Source: Acinetobacter puyangensis (GTDB lineage: Bacteria; Pseudomonadota; Gammaproteobacteria; Pseudomonadales; Moraxellaceae). Taken from it: DNA of 64,000 bases. The notes under the pieces were generated by a model. It saw only the letters and a list, made by a program, of their open reading frames with translations, did no database searches and was not told the origin of the DNA. The stretch is from assembly GCF_900096995.1 (NCBI RefSeq), contig NZ_OANT01000001.1, positions 372,001-436,000 on the forward strand, given 5' to 3'. The translations under genes and the position numbers were made by a program. Numbering within the stretch: position 1 is the first letter of the stretch; every line of letters starts with the position of its first letter. Of this stretch, positions 47,706 through 56,357 are shown in pieces.

Positions 47706-48470
47706 TTGCAAAATAAAACAAATACACAATCAAAATTTAAACCGTTGATTGTTGTTTCAGGCTTATATTTATTACTGATGATAGTTTTATCTGTTGGTGA
47801 TCTCTCTGAATTCAAAGAAATGAAACCAAATGAATGGGGCGATTTCCTCGCAGGCACTTTCGCGCCTTTGGCGTTTATGTGGCTAGTTTTTGGCTATAGA
47901 CAGCAAGGCGAAGAGTTAAAGCAGAATACAGAAGCCTTAAAACTTCAAGCTGAGGAATTAAAAAATAGTGTTGAGCAACAAAAGCAGCTTGTAAAAGTGA
48001 CACAAGTAGAACTAGAACTCATTAAAAATAAAGATGACCGTCAAATCAAATTAGAAACGATTAATGCACAACCATTCTTTCATTTTTATGAAATGAAAAT
48101 TGCTCCTCTATTACAAAATCCTGATGGGACAACTATGGGATTACTTGAATTTTCATTCTCTTTAAAAAATAGTCGTGGTGTTTGTAGAGAGATATCTATT
48201 ACAAATGCAAATTATAATAGAAGTCTAATTTTAACTACACAGTTTGATTTACTTGAAAATGAGACTAGTGCTGAAAAAATAAAGTTATATTTACCATTTG
48301 AATTTGAATACAAAAATGGTGAATCTTTTCCAGTCGATTTGGAAATTAATTATCATGATGCTTATGATATTAAGCAATTTCAAATTATTGAACTGTCCGT
48401 TGAGCGTGATTATTCATCTGAAGAATTAGCATTCAAAATGCATACAAAAAGAAAAGGACAATCTTTCTAA
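47706..48470 (+). CDS. Membrane and coiled-coil protein of unknown function, partner of the DUF4145 gene
   Basis: 254 residues starting at TTG 47706 (AGGATA eight bases upstream). Two N-terminal hydrophobic helices (LIVVSGLYLLLMIVLSVG and FLAGTFAPLAFMWLVFGY) frame the motif WGDFLAGTFAPLAF, then a coiled coil (GEELKQNTEALKLQAEELKN) and a soluble C-terminal domain. The layout resembles putative abortive-infection membrane proteins, but I cannot assign a family. Placement in a defence-rich cargo supports a defence role. Confidence 0.65.
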   Translation: MQNKTNTQSKFKPLIVVSGLYLLLMIVLSVGDLSEFKEMKPNEWGDFLAGTFAPLAFMWLVFGYRQQGEELKQNTEALKLQAEELKNSVEQQKQLVKVTQVELELIKNKDDRQIKLETINAQPFFHFYEMKIAPLLQNPDGTTMGLLEFSFSLKNSRGVCREISITNANYNRSLILTTQFDLLENETSAEKIKLYLPFEFEYKNGESFPVDLEINYHDAYDIKQFQIIELSVERDYSSEELAFKMHTKRKGQSF

Positions 48471-48636
48471 AATCATCAACACCCACATCATTCACCCAAT
48501 TATAATCATCAGAATGTATTTCCATCTCATCATGACTTGGAATTGACATAAATTTGGGTGTACTTGGGTGCTTAATCATATACTCTACAAGTGAAGGACA
48601 GGTCTTTATGGTATTTTGTTGTTCTGCTGACTTGTA
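48434..48636 (-). pseudogene. Orphan C-terminal gene fragment
   Basis: An open minus-strand frame without a start reads SAEQQNTIKTCPSLVEYMIK, then HPSTPKFMSIPSHDEMEIHS and DDYNWVNDVGVDDF. The composition is protein-like. It overlaps the end of the previous gene by about 35 bases and is probably a leftover of a deleted gene. The remaining DNA to 48920 shows only a GGCCCA/TGGGCC hairpin (48796-48819) and no supported gene. Confidence 0.4.
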
Positions 48637-48920
48637 AAATTAAAAGCATGGGATGATTTCTTGATTAAATAATAAAAAAGTTATATGCAAAATCAATAAC
48701 TACTTGGACATGTATTCTTCTTTCATCTGAACTTGTTTTCTGTTTTAGGTTTAAATGAGACTATATAAAGCCGTGGAACATGAAAATCAATAAAAGGCCC
48801 ACTCTGGAGGGAATGGGCCAAGATTCTGGAAGTATCGGATTGAATTTAAAGGATAATTATGAATCATTAGGTATAACGTGCATTATGTTAATTTTACGAA
48901 AATTTGACTGTTGCTTTTAC

Positions 48921-49793
48921 CTAATGAATTTGAACTCGATTAAAGATATTTGGATCTTTAGCTAATGCTCTATAAAAAACTTTACGCCAATGATTTTCAA
49001 AAAGACCTGGAGTATTTGAACAATCTATTAAATATTCCTGTAAAGCAGTTCCTGTTAGCATTCTCAAAGAATTTTTCAATAGATATAATAGTTGAGAAGC
49101 CTCACTATTTATTCGTAATTTATATTCAGCTTCTATCCTATAATCTTTAAAATGTTTACTAGCTCTTAGTTTATCATCATTAGACCATAAACTAGGTGGA
49201 TTAGTATAAATATTCAGCCCTAAGGTAGTATAATCACTTATACTACCTTCAATCCATATATCATTAAAAAATATTGACTTATCAAAATATGGGTGAATTG
49301 GTTGATCAATATAACAAGTTGCTACAGTATTCAATTTTCCAGTATTACAAGTACCACATGATGGTAATAAATTACTAGTGAATACAGAATATTGAGGAAA
49401 ATCTGCCTTTGGTAGATAATGATCTAATGTTGTAACTGGATTACATTCTCCACAATATGGACACATATCTGCAGAGCTTTTAATTACATTATATATTTGT
49501 TTTCTTGCATCTTTATCTTTCCTATCTCTCATATAGCCATATAAATTATTTAATTTTTTTTTAGATATATTTTTATGTAAAACTGGGTTGCTTTTACGAT
49601 CTAAACCAATCATACATGATGTTAATTTGTAGCTTTCTAGATTTTTAAATGAACTATCTATTAAGAAAGCATGATATACAAAATAATGGTAAATTTCTTT
49701 ATAAGAATCTATTAGGGTTTTATCTAAAAGAGTATCCAAGGTAATTTGTACAGATTGTAAATCATTAATAGAAATTTTATCTAATTTGATCAT
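48921..49793 (-). CDS. HNH endonuclease, PtuB-like (Septu effector)
   Basis: 290 residues with a zinc-containing HNH motif in the middle: CPYCGE (Cys 111, 114), TTLDHYLPK (His 125), then NLLPSCGTCNTGK (Cys 146, 149 and the final Asn 150). The spacing DHYLPK-(x)-FPQYSV-NLLPSC matches the nuclease of Septu systems and of retron-Septu fusions. Its start overlaps the ATPase stop by four bases (translational coupling). In Septu the nuclease degrades DNA when freed by the ATPase upon phage infection; applying that here is inference. Confidence 0.8.
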   Translation of the reverse strand: MIKLDKISINDLQSVQITLDTLLDKTLIDSYKEIYHYFVYHAFLIDSSFKNLESYKLTSCMIGLDRKSNPVLHKNISKKKLNNLYGYMRDRKDKDARKQIYNVIKSSADMCPYCGECNPVTTLDHYLPKADFPQYSVFTSNLLPSCGTCNTGKLNTVATCYIDQPIHPYFDKSIFFNDIWIEGSISDYTTLGLNIYTNPPSLWSNDDKLRASKHFKDYRIEAEYKLRINSEASQLLYLLKNSLRMLTGTALQEYLIDCSNTPGLFENHWRKVFYRALAKDPNIFNRVQIH

Positions 49794-51322
49794 TGATTGC
49801 GCTCCATAATAAGAACACGCAATAAACCTTTTGCTTCTGTACCTAATTGATTGTGGAATTTACTTACTATATCTTCATAAGTAAGCCCTTCATCAACTAA
49901 ATCCTTTAAAAATTTCAAAAAACCAGATTCTTTCACTTCTAAACCAAAAATTTCATTAGTCAATATTCCAATATTTTCGCCAAATGTTTCGCATTTAGGC
50001 TTTTTCCCCACCATTACAGCGCCATGCCTTGTTAACTTTGTTACACAAGTTTTCGGAACCTCTTGTACAACAACTGGAGAGTGAGTCGCAATAATAGCAA
50101 CAGCGTTCCTATTTCTTAAGATATTACTAAGAGCCCTAACAAAGGCTGACAAGAGAGGTGGATGTAAGTGACATTCAGGCTCATCTAAAATTACTAATGA
50201 TTTTTCTTCTAACCTTTCTACTAACTTAGTAACTGTTAATAATACAATTTTATGACCTGAACTCATTCTCTCAAACTTTTTGCATATAGCTTCTTTTGAC
50301 TCATTATTTAATTTATGAAGTTCCATCTCTGCAAAGTTAGGATCAGAACAAAGAGTTTTGATTGAATCATTCCAAATATTTCTTTTTAAATTAGTTTTTA
50401 AAATAAAACTAAATGAAGAGTAAAATTCTGTTGTTAATTCTTTTGGTGTTTTTGATTTAGGTTTATCAAGAGCATCATCAGGAAAATAATTTTTTAAACC
50501 AATGTAATGATATTTTGTTCCATAAACATTAATTGAACCATCTTTAGGTGGAATAAATGGATCAAATGCACTAAAAGATACAGAAATTAATTGGCTAAAG
50601 AATGTATAATCTATTTTTATACTCTCCACTTCACCTAAATAATCAGTAACTTTTTCACTAAAAAAAACTTCATCAGAATTAGATGTAATGGCTTCAATCA
50701 TTGAATTTAAAATATGTGTTTTTCCAACTCCATTTCTACCAATAATCGTATGAATATTCGTAGGAGGCATTGAATCTTTTAAAACATCAAAATTTAAAGT
50801 AACAGGATAGTTTTTATTAGATGCAATTATATCAAACTGAAAATTAAAATCTGTTAAAATAATTTCATCATTTATAATTTTTCTAAATTTTTGTTCTATA
50901 TTTAAAATACTCGTATCCCTAAGGAAAGCTTTCAAAAAAGCTCCCTCCGATTTAACTTCGTCCAATAATGATTTTTTGTTAGCTATATCATTTAAATTAT
51001 CCAGTATTTCTAATTGAATACTTGGATCTAATTTTTTTAAATTTAAATAATATTCCTCATCTGTTCCTAGTGAATAAAAATTATCCTCTAATTTATTAAA
51101 AACTTGAGCGATTTTTATATCAGTGTAATCTCCTTCTGTTTGTCCTTTAAAAGCTATTCTTAAAGTACCAATCTTATTCTTTACTAAATCAGAACCACAA
51201 TAAATTAAGTGAAAGTATGTATAATAACCTTGATCATTCCAATTATCTGTAACTAAAAAAAATGTATCAGCTTCTGGAGTAAAACTTTTTTGATCAAAAT
51301 AACCAATTTTTTTAAATTTCAT
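49790..51322 (-). CDS. AAA/SMC-like ATPase, PtuA-like (Septu sensor)
   Basis: 510 residues. An N-terminal ~185-residue region without a recognised fold precedes the ATPase: Walker A GRNGVGKT (195-202), SSGHK signature (354-358), Walker B SLVILDEPE (375-383) and IIATHSP (~411). The head is OLD/RecF-like, as in PtuA. First gene of the pair with the HNH nuclease. The long N-terminal extension and the absence of a reverse transcriptase set it apart from retron-associated versions. Confidence 0.8.
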   Translation of the reverse strand: MKFKKIGYFDQKSFTPEADTFFLVTDNWNDQGYYTYFHLIYCGSDLVKNKIGTLRIAFKGQTEGDYTDIKIAQVFNKLEDNFYSLGTDEEYYLNLKKLDPSIQLEILDNLNDIANKKSLLDEVKSEGAFLKAFLRDTSILNIEQKFRKIINDEIILTDFNFQFDIIASNKNYPVTLNFDVLKDSMPPTNIHTIIGRNGVGKTHILNSMIEAITSNSDEVFFSEKVTDYLGEVESIKIDYTFFSQLISVSFSAFDPFIPPKDGSINVYGTKYHYIGLKNYFPDDALDKPKSKTPKELTTEFYSSFSFILKTNLKRNIWNDSIKTLCSDPNFAEMELHKLNNESKEAICKKFERMSSGHKIVLLTVTKLVERLEEKSLVILDEPECHLHPPLLSAFVRALSNILRNRNAVAIIATHSPVVVQEVPKTCVTKLTRHGAVMVGKKPKCETFGENIGILTNEIFGLEVKESGFLKFLKDLVDEGLTYEDIVSKFHNQLGTEAKGLLRVLIMERNQ

Positions 51323-51359
51323 CAGTATATCTAAACATATAAAATCATTATTAAATTAT

Positions 51360-51713
51360 AACTATCTAAAAAAAAATGCACTCACTCTCTCAACATTCAA
51401 CCTAAAAGCCTGCAAAAACTTGCTTGCTCTTAAAGTATTGCCGAATACTAATTTCAGGTTGACTGAGCCACACATCGGTTGTCCACGACAGTAGGTAATT
51501 GTGCTTTCCTACATAGGCTGAGATTACGGTTCACACACCGCATCGACACGTTCCAAAATCTATTTGATATAAAATCTCATCTGCGAAATGCACATGTTAG
51601 AACCCATTGAAAGTGCTGAAATTAGATACGACTCTCTGTCTATTTTTGGTGAAATTTGGTCTCCAATAGAATAAAGAATATGCAGTTACATTCAAATTGA
51701 ATATTTTTTGGTA
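51360..51713. other. Gene-free stretch with possible decayed fragments
   Basis: Short frames such as RLRLRFTHRIDTFQNLFDIK and EMHMLEPIESAEIRYDSLSI look protein-like but have no start or length. I cannot name them; they suggest past cargo turnover. Confidence 0.3.
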
Positions 51714-51753
51714 GATCATAATGTGTTAAAGATTGCACACTATGATCCTTTTT
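51714..51753 (+). terminator. Terminator-like hairpin
   Basis: GATCATAATGTG/CACACTATGATC (one mismatch in 12) with an 11-base loop, followed by CTTTTTC. It may end a lost plus-strand gene. Confidence 0.6.
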
Positions 51754-51831
51754 CTACCTTAAAGTACAACTATTTGACTATTATGAATGGTTGTAAAATT
51801 ATAACTTTCCATACTTTACTATGTAAAAAAT

Positions 51832-52059
51832 CTAGAATTTATTAGTTAGAAAAGTTGTAATTTTTTCATCTAAATGCATTAACCAATCATGTAACTCAAT
51901 AAAGTCTAATCTTCTCTCACAGTTTTCAACTTTAGCAACATAGGACTGTGGTTTTTTTAAGGACAAGGCTAACTGTACCTGCGTTATATTTTTAGATTCA
52001 CGCAGTTTAATCAATTCTGTAATAATTTCCCTATACCTAGGGTCGTGTATTGAGCTCAT
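51832..52059 (-). CDS. XRE-family HTH regulator
   Basis: 75 residues: ELIKLRESKNITQVQLALSLKKPQSYVAKVENCERRLDFIELHDWL is a Cro/C1-type helix-turn-helix, of the size of restriction-modification controller proteins and antitoxins. It is divergent from the 52139 gene, with a perfect palindrome between them, so it probably regulates both. Confidence 0.85.
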   Translation of the reverse strand: MSSIHDPRYREIITELIKLRESKNITQVQLALSLKKPQSYVAKVENCERRLDFIELHDWLMHLDEKITTFLTNKF

Positions 52060-52082
52060 AGCTCAAAATGGTGTACTATTCT

Positions 52083-52111
52083 AAAAAATATCCCAAAATG
52101 GGATATTTTTT
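52083..52111. promoter_or_regulatory. Perfect palindromic operator between divergent genes
   Basis: AAAAAATATCCCA and TGGGATATTTTTT are exact complements (13 bp) around AAA. A partial second copy, CAAAATGG, lies at 52064-52071, close to the XRE start codon. It is the likely binding site of the XRE protein. Confidence 0.75.
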
Positions 52112-52138
52112 ACTTTTAAGTAGTATATTGAGTTTTTT

Positions 52139-52627
52139 ATGCCTAAAAATCATAAACTTAATCGTTGTTTGATTAAGTTTTTATCAAATCACAATTTTAT
52201 AAATAGCGAATTTAAAACCATATTTGATGGTTTTACAAATGAGTATCCTGAGTATCGTGGCTATAACGGCTATCAAATTACCTATAATATAATTAGAAGT
52301 TTAGTTAAAATTAATTTGATTACGCTTACTCCTCGTACTAGCCAAAATTATGAGTATTCCTCAAATTATACAATGTCAGAACTCAATACATATTTATTGA
52401 ACAAAGGAATTAAGTCTGATTTTCAAGGCGAATTTGAGAAAAAGCTTAAAAGTTTGAAGATAACGCTGGAGAAGACTCAGTTAGAAATTCAATTTTTTGA
52501 TCAATATCTAAAAGAATTTCCTCTGTTAAAAGATACTCTTATCGTGTTTAAGAAAAACAGTGAACAACAACTTAAGAATTTAGAGTCTGAAATCAGTGTC
52601 CTAAATAAGATAAGTGCTCATCTTTAA
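52139..52627 (+). CDS. Small protein with winged-helix-like N-terminus and coiled coil
   Basis: 162 residues. The N-terminal half (FKTIFDGFTNEYPEYRGYNGYQITYNIIRSLVKINLITL) resembles a winged helix; the C-terminal half is a coiled coil (EKKLKSLKITLEKTQLEIQF and on). No family recognised. Divergent from the XRE gene and probably under its control; a toxin or an effector adaptor is possible but unsupported by motifs. Confidence 0.6.
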   Translation: MPKNHKLNRCLIKFLSNHNFINSEFKTIFDGFTNEYPEYRGYNGYQITYNIIRSLVKINLITLTPRTSQNYEYSSNYTMSELNTYLLNKGIKSDFQGEFEKKLKSLKITLEKTQLEIQFFDQYLKEFPLLKDTLIVFKKNSEQQLKNLESEISVLNKISAHL

Positions 52628-52737
52628 CATGAGTACTTATTTGAAATTACATCAAAATTTAGTAGCTAAATTACCAAGCAATATCTCATTATCAAAGCTT
52701 GAAAATCTCTTTTAATTCATTTCTCCAACTTTTATTT

Positions 52738-53035
52738 TCATCTATGTTCAACGTTTGAGTGAAAGTTTTCAGTTGAATGGTTTTTAGGTGGACAACGTTT
52801 ATTGTCTAAAAGTAAGTGACCAAAGCGATCTGAATTTGGTGAATTGAGTAAGTAATCAAGTGCCCTAGAAGATTGGATTTGTAAATATTTCCCCCATGCA
52901 TCATATCGAGGATAAAACTAGGAACTTCTGTATTGGTTTTCATCACATATTTTTTGCTTGAAGTGGATAATTTATTTCATCTGGAACCCAATTCCCTTGA
53001 TACTGTGTTAAGTAAATCCAGTGACCTATACCATT
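52738..53035 (-). pseudogene. Decayed unidentified gene
   Basis: Minus-strand reading in shifting frames gives GIGHWIYLTQYQGNWVPDEI-NYPLQAKNM-stop, then FYPRYDAWGKYLQIQSSRAL, DYLLNSPNSDRFGHLLLDNK and RCPPKNHSTENF. The composition is clearly protein-like but is broken by stops and a frameshift. I do not recognise the family. A further plus-strand fragment (EFYQIAKEQAVTMWIEQINY) lies at about 53170-53240. Confidence 0.45.
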
Positions 53036-53348
53036 TTTCAAAAGTTAATCGACCAACAGTCTAATAGTCCATTGAATCTTCAATCATGGCGCAATGATAA
53101 ACAGTTAGCCTCAATTTAATATTTTCCTTTACAGTACTTTACAAGCGATGATATTAATATTACAGTGAGTTTTATCAAATTGCTAAAGAACAAGCAGTTA
53201 CAATGTGGATAGAGCAAATTAATTATTACAGTATTAGATCAGTTTAAATATATTTTGAACTGAGTGAAATATGTACTGATGAATTGATTAAGTGTATTAT
53301 TAAAAAAGTTAGCTATATCACTAACTAAATTGGAGATTTGTAAAATAT

Positions 53349-53542
53349 ATGACAACTAGAATAGAAATTGGCAAAGAAATCTGCGCTGTGAAAAAGCGCT
53401 CTGCTACACACAAAAAACTTTATCAGAAGAAAACAGAATTAATAAAACAACGATATCAGAGATCGAAAATGATCGATTCACTGTTTCATTTCTTGTGTTT
53501 GAACAAATTCTTAATTTTGTCAGATTAAAATTTAAAGTGTGA
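53349..53542 (+). pseudogene. Frameshifted XRE/HipB-like regulator
   Basis: ATG 53349 begins TTRIEIGKEICAVKKRS. After a one-base shift near 53405-53421 the HTH resumes: KTLSEENRINKTTISEIEND, then RFTVSFLVFEQILNFVRLKF and a stop. The recognition helix INKTTISEIEN is typical of XRE antitoxin-like regulators. It lies about 85 bases before the RloC-like gene and was probably its regulator. Confidence 0.7.
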
Positions 53543-53627
53543 AAAAGCAAACACCAATTTCCTAGAAGCGTTTAATCAAGCGGTGGATTAATTTTCAATA
53601 ATTTTAAAAAATATTAAAGGGGAAACT

Positions 53628-56075
53628 ATGTTAAAAAATATAGAAATACAAAACTTTGGAAGCTATCAGAATTTTAATGGATTATCCGAGAAGAATTATT
53701 TTAAAAAAATGAATATCATCTATGGAGCAAACTACTCTGGAAAAACAACTTTATCAAGGATTTTCGCATTATTAAAAAATAAAAATGACCCAGAAAACTA
53801 TTTGAATCCCATTTTTAAAACAGTATTTGAAAATGAAATTATAGATTCTAGTAATTATAAAGAAAATTCTAAAGACTTATTGGTGTTCAATAAAGATTTT
53901 ATAAATGAAAATTTATCTTTCCTAGTATTTAATAATCATGAAACAGGTAGTATAAAAAGCTTTGATGCTGTTGTAGTTGGTCAAGATCAAATTTTAATAG
54001 ATAATAAAATAAATGAGTTGCGATTTTCAATAGAAGTTCTAGATAAAACTGAACAAGGAGTTAATAGAGCAATAGATCTAATTAATAGGGATAAAATTAA
54101 AATTGAAAGAGAAAAGTCAGGATTAATAAGAGTTAAAGAAAATAGTTTAACAGAGAAAGCTAGAGAGCTTGAAGCAAGTGGTTTAAATACTGCTCGTACA
54201 TACAGACGACCAAATTTAGTAATTGATATTGATGGGATACTATTAGGAAATCCTCAATTAATAAGAAAATTAACTGAAGATGAAATTCTAAAAAAAATTA
54301 ATGATATGAAGGTTTCTCAAAAGCCAGAAATAAATATTCAAAACAAAGTAGTTGAAATAGAAAATTCTATAAACCAACATATTGAGCATTCCGATAAAAA
54401 ATTAAAAGAAGTAGTTGAGAAAAACATTACAAAAGAAATCAATGAGTTTTTTAAAGAATGGGTACTTCAGGGTTATCATTTACATAAAAAACACAATAAA
54501 GAAAGTTGTGAATTTTGTGGTGGAGAGCTAAAAAAATCAGTATTAGAACAATATGAAATTTTCTCGAACCAAAGAGAAGAAAATCTCAAAAAAGAAATGA
54601 TTGGACTTATTGAAAGCCAAAAGAAAATATCTAAAGCTTTATCTGTCCTCATAGAGGGATTTGTAGAACCAGATGCATACTTCTATGATAGTTTTAAAAG
54701 TGAATATTTAGTGTTACTTGAAAATATTAAATCAAAAGCATTTGATTTTTTAGAAAGCCTATCCTTATTAGAGTTAAAATTAGATGAAAAACTAATTAAT
54801 TTGAGCCTTGAATTATTTTTTGACTTTAGCTCTTTAAAGAAAAGTTTTAGAGCTTTAATTGATGCATATATTCAAGTGATCGATATATGTAATAAGAATG
54901 ATGAGTTTTCAAAAAATATTAGTAGAGAGCAAAATAAATTAAAAGCTGAAGTACTTGAAGAGCGTATTGTTGAATACTTAATTGAATTTGAATGGCACAA
55001 AAAAAATAGTAAAATAATTGAGTTACAGGAAAGTGTTAGGAAGCTAATTCCATTTGAACAAGAAAACTCTGAAAGAGTTTTGGAAATTCAAACCTATCAG
55101 GTTAATATTCAAGAGGAAATAAAAAAACTAAATGCTCAAAAAAGCACAATAAGTGCAGCAAGTGAATTAGTTAATAAATTCCTTAATAGTTTTTTTGGTC
55201 ATGAAAGTTTATCTTTAATTCCTATAGAAGCGGAAGGCCAACAAGGTCGATTTAAAATAGTTAGAAATGGACAGGAAGCCTATAATTTAAGCGAAGGCGA
55301 ATGTACATTGGTGGCTTTTTGTTATTTTATCGCTTTAGTATACAATTTGAAAAATATAGAGAAATTATCAGATGTGATCATTTATATTGATGATCCTATA
55401 TCGAGCTTGGATTCTAATAATATTTTCTATATTTATAGTCTAATAGAAAATATTATATGTAAAGAAAAATCATATAAGCAATTATTTATATCGACCCACA
55501 ACTTAGAATTTTTAAAATATCTACGAAAATTAACTATTCCTAAAAATAGAACAAATATTAAAAGTTGTAGTGATCCATCTTGTACTTCAACCAAAAGAAA
55601 TGAAAAAGAGGATGTCTCTTTCTATCTTATTAATAAAGAAAATAATATTAGTAAGTTAGATGTGCTTCCGAATTATTTAAGAAAGTATAATACGGAATTT
55701 AATTACCTGTTTTCACAGATATGGAATTGTGCGCAAACAACAACTGAGCTAGGTCCGGATCAAATTTATAATTTCAGCAATAATATGAGGAAATTTTTTG
55801 AAGTATATAATTATTTCAAATATCCTTCTGATCAAGATAAGTCAGCATTTAGAGAGAAGTTCTTTGATGCAGAAAACAATCTTAATCACTTTAAGCTAGT
55901 GGATAGAATAGCAAATGAGTATTCACATGCTGAAGAAATATTTGATAGAACAATGAGACCAATTTCATCACAAGAAATGATTGAGACTTCAAAGTTTATA
56001 TTGGAAAGATTGAAATTAAATGATGAAGTTCAATTTAATGCTCTAGTTCAAAGTACTATAGATCTACGAGAATAA
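53628..56075 (+). CDS. RloC-like ATPase/anticodon nuclease
   Basis: 815 residues of the AAA_13/PrrC-RloC group. Walker A GANYSGKTT (33-41), a long coiled coil with a zinc hook CEFC (294-297), LSEGE signature (~554-558), Walker B IIYIDDPISSLDSNN (~588) and STHN. The C-terminal domain has Arg721-x3-Glu725 (MRKFFE) and His767 (EYSHAEE), matching the Arg-Glu-His triad of PrrC/RloC anticodon nucleases. RloC (~800 residues with a CxxC hook) is thought to cleave and excise the tRNA wobble nucleotide after DNA damage or phage attack. Function here is inferred. Confidence 0.8.
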   Translation: MLKNIEIQNFGSYQNFNGLSEKNYFKKMNIIYGANYSGKTTLSRIFALLKNKNDPENYLNPIFKTVFENEIIDSSNYKENSKDLLVFNKDFINENLSFLVFNNHETGSIKSFDAVVVGQDQILIDNKINELRFSIEVLDKTEQGVNRAIDLINRDKIKIEREKSGLIRVKENSLTEKARELEASGLNTARTYRRPNLVIDIDGILLGNPQLIRKLTEDEILKKINDMKVSQKPEINIQNKVVEIENSINQHIEHSDKKLKEVVEKNITKEINEFFKEWVLQGYHLHKKHNKESCEFCGGELKKSVLEQYEIFSNQREENLKKEMIGLIESQKKISKALSVLIEGFVEPDAYFYDSFKSEYLVLLENIKSKAFDFLESLSLLELKLDEKLINLSLELFFDFSSLKKSFRALIDAYIQVIDICNKNDEFSKNISREQNKLKAEVLEERIVEYLIEFEWHKKNSKIIELQESVRKLIPFEQENSERVLEIQTYQVNIQEEIKKLNAQKSTISAASELVNKFLNSFFGHESLSLIPIEAEGQQGRFKIVRNGQEAYNLSEGECTLVAFCYFIALVYNLKNIEKLSDVIIYIDDPISSLDSNNIFYIYSLIENIICKEKSYKQLFISTHNLEFLKYLRKLTIPKNRTNIKSCSDPSCTSTKRNEKEDVSFYLINKENNISKLDVLPNYLRKYNTEFNYLFSQIWNCAQTTTELGPDQIYNFSNNMRKFFEVYNYFKYPSDQDKSAFREKFFDAENNLNHFKLVDRIANEYSHAEEIFDRTMRPISSQEMIETSKFILERLKLNDEVQFNALVQSTIDLRE

Positions 56076-56357
56076 AAGCTATCCTAAGCTAAGCAAAATG
56101 CCTTGGGGCAATATAAAAAACAGAAAATATCTAAATTTATGATTGAGATGGAAGGAGGTCATGAAGCACGTTTTTGAGGTCTGTGCAAGAAACACTTAAC
56201 ACTCTATAATATTGAATTAATTCATCAATATTGGATTTCATCATAAATTATTTAAGGTATTGAAAAATATTGTTTTTTGTGATTGGTCTATATTTTATTT
56301 GAATATTATATAACGTGATATTAGTTGAATTTTGATTGGTAATATTTAGGTGGTTAA

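Noticed and set aside
48780..48965. Plus-strand 61-residue frame starting MKINKRPTLEGMGQ
   Set aside because: The first half looks protein-like, but there is no good ribosome site and the end overlaps the HNH gene; not supported as a gene.
48921..51322. Retron-Septu
   Set aside because: No reverse transcriptase frame or msr/msd-like structure near the pair.
53349..56075. HipBA toxin-antitoxin locus
   Set aside because: The regulator fragment is HipB-like in its HTH, but the following gene is an ABC ATPase, not a HipA kinase.
53628..56075. PrrC rather than RloC
   Set aside because: At 815 residues with a CxxC hook in a long coiled coil it fits RloC; PrrC is about half as long, lacks the hook and is linked to a type Ic restriction system not seen here.
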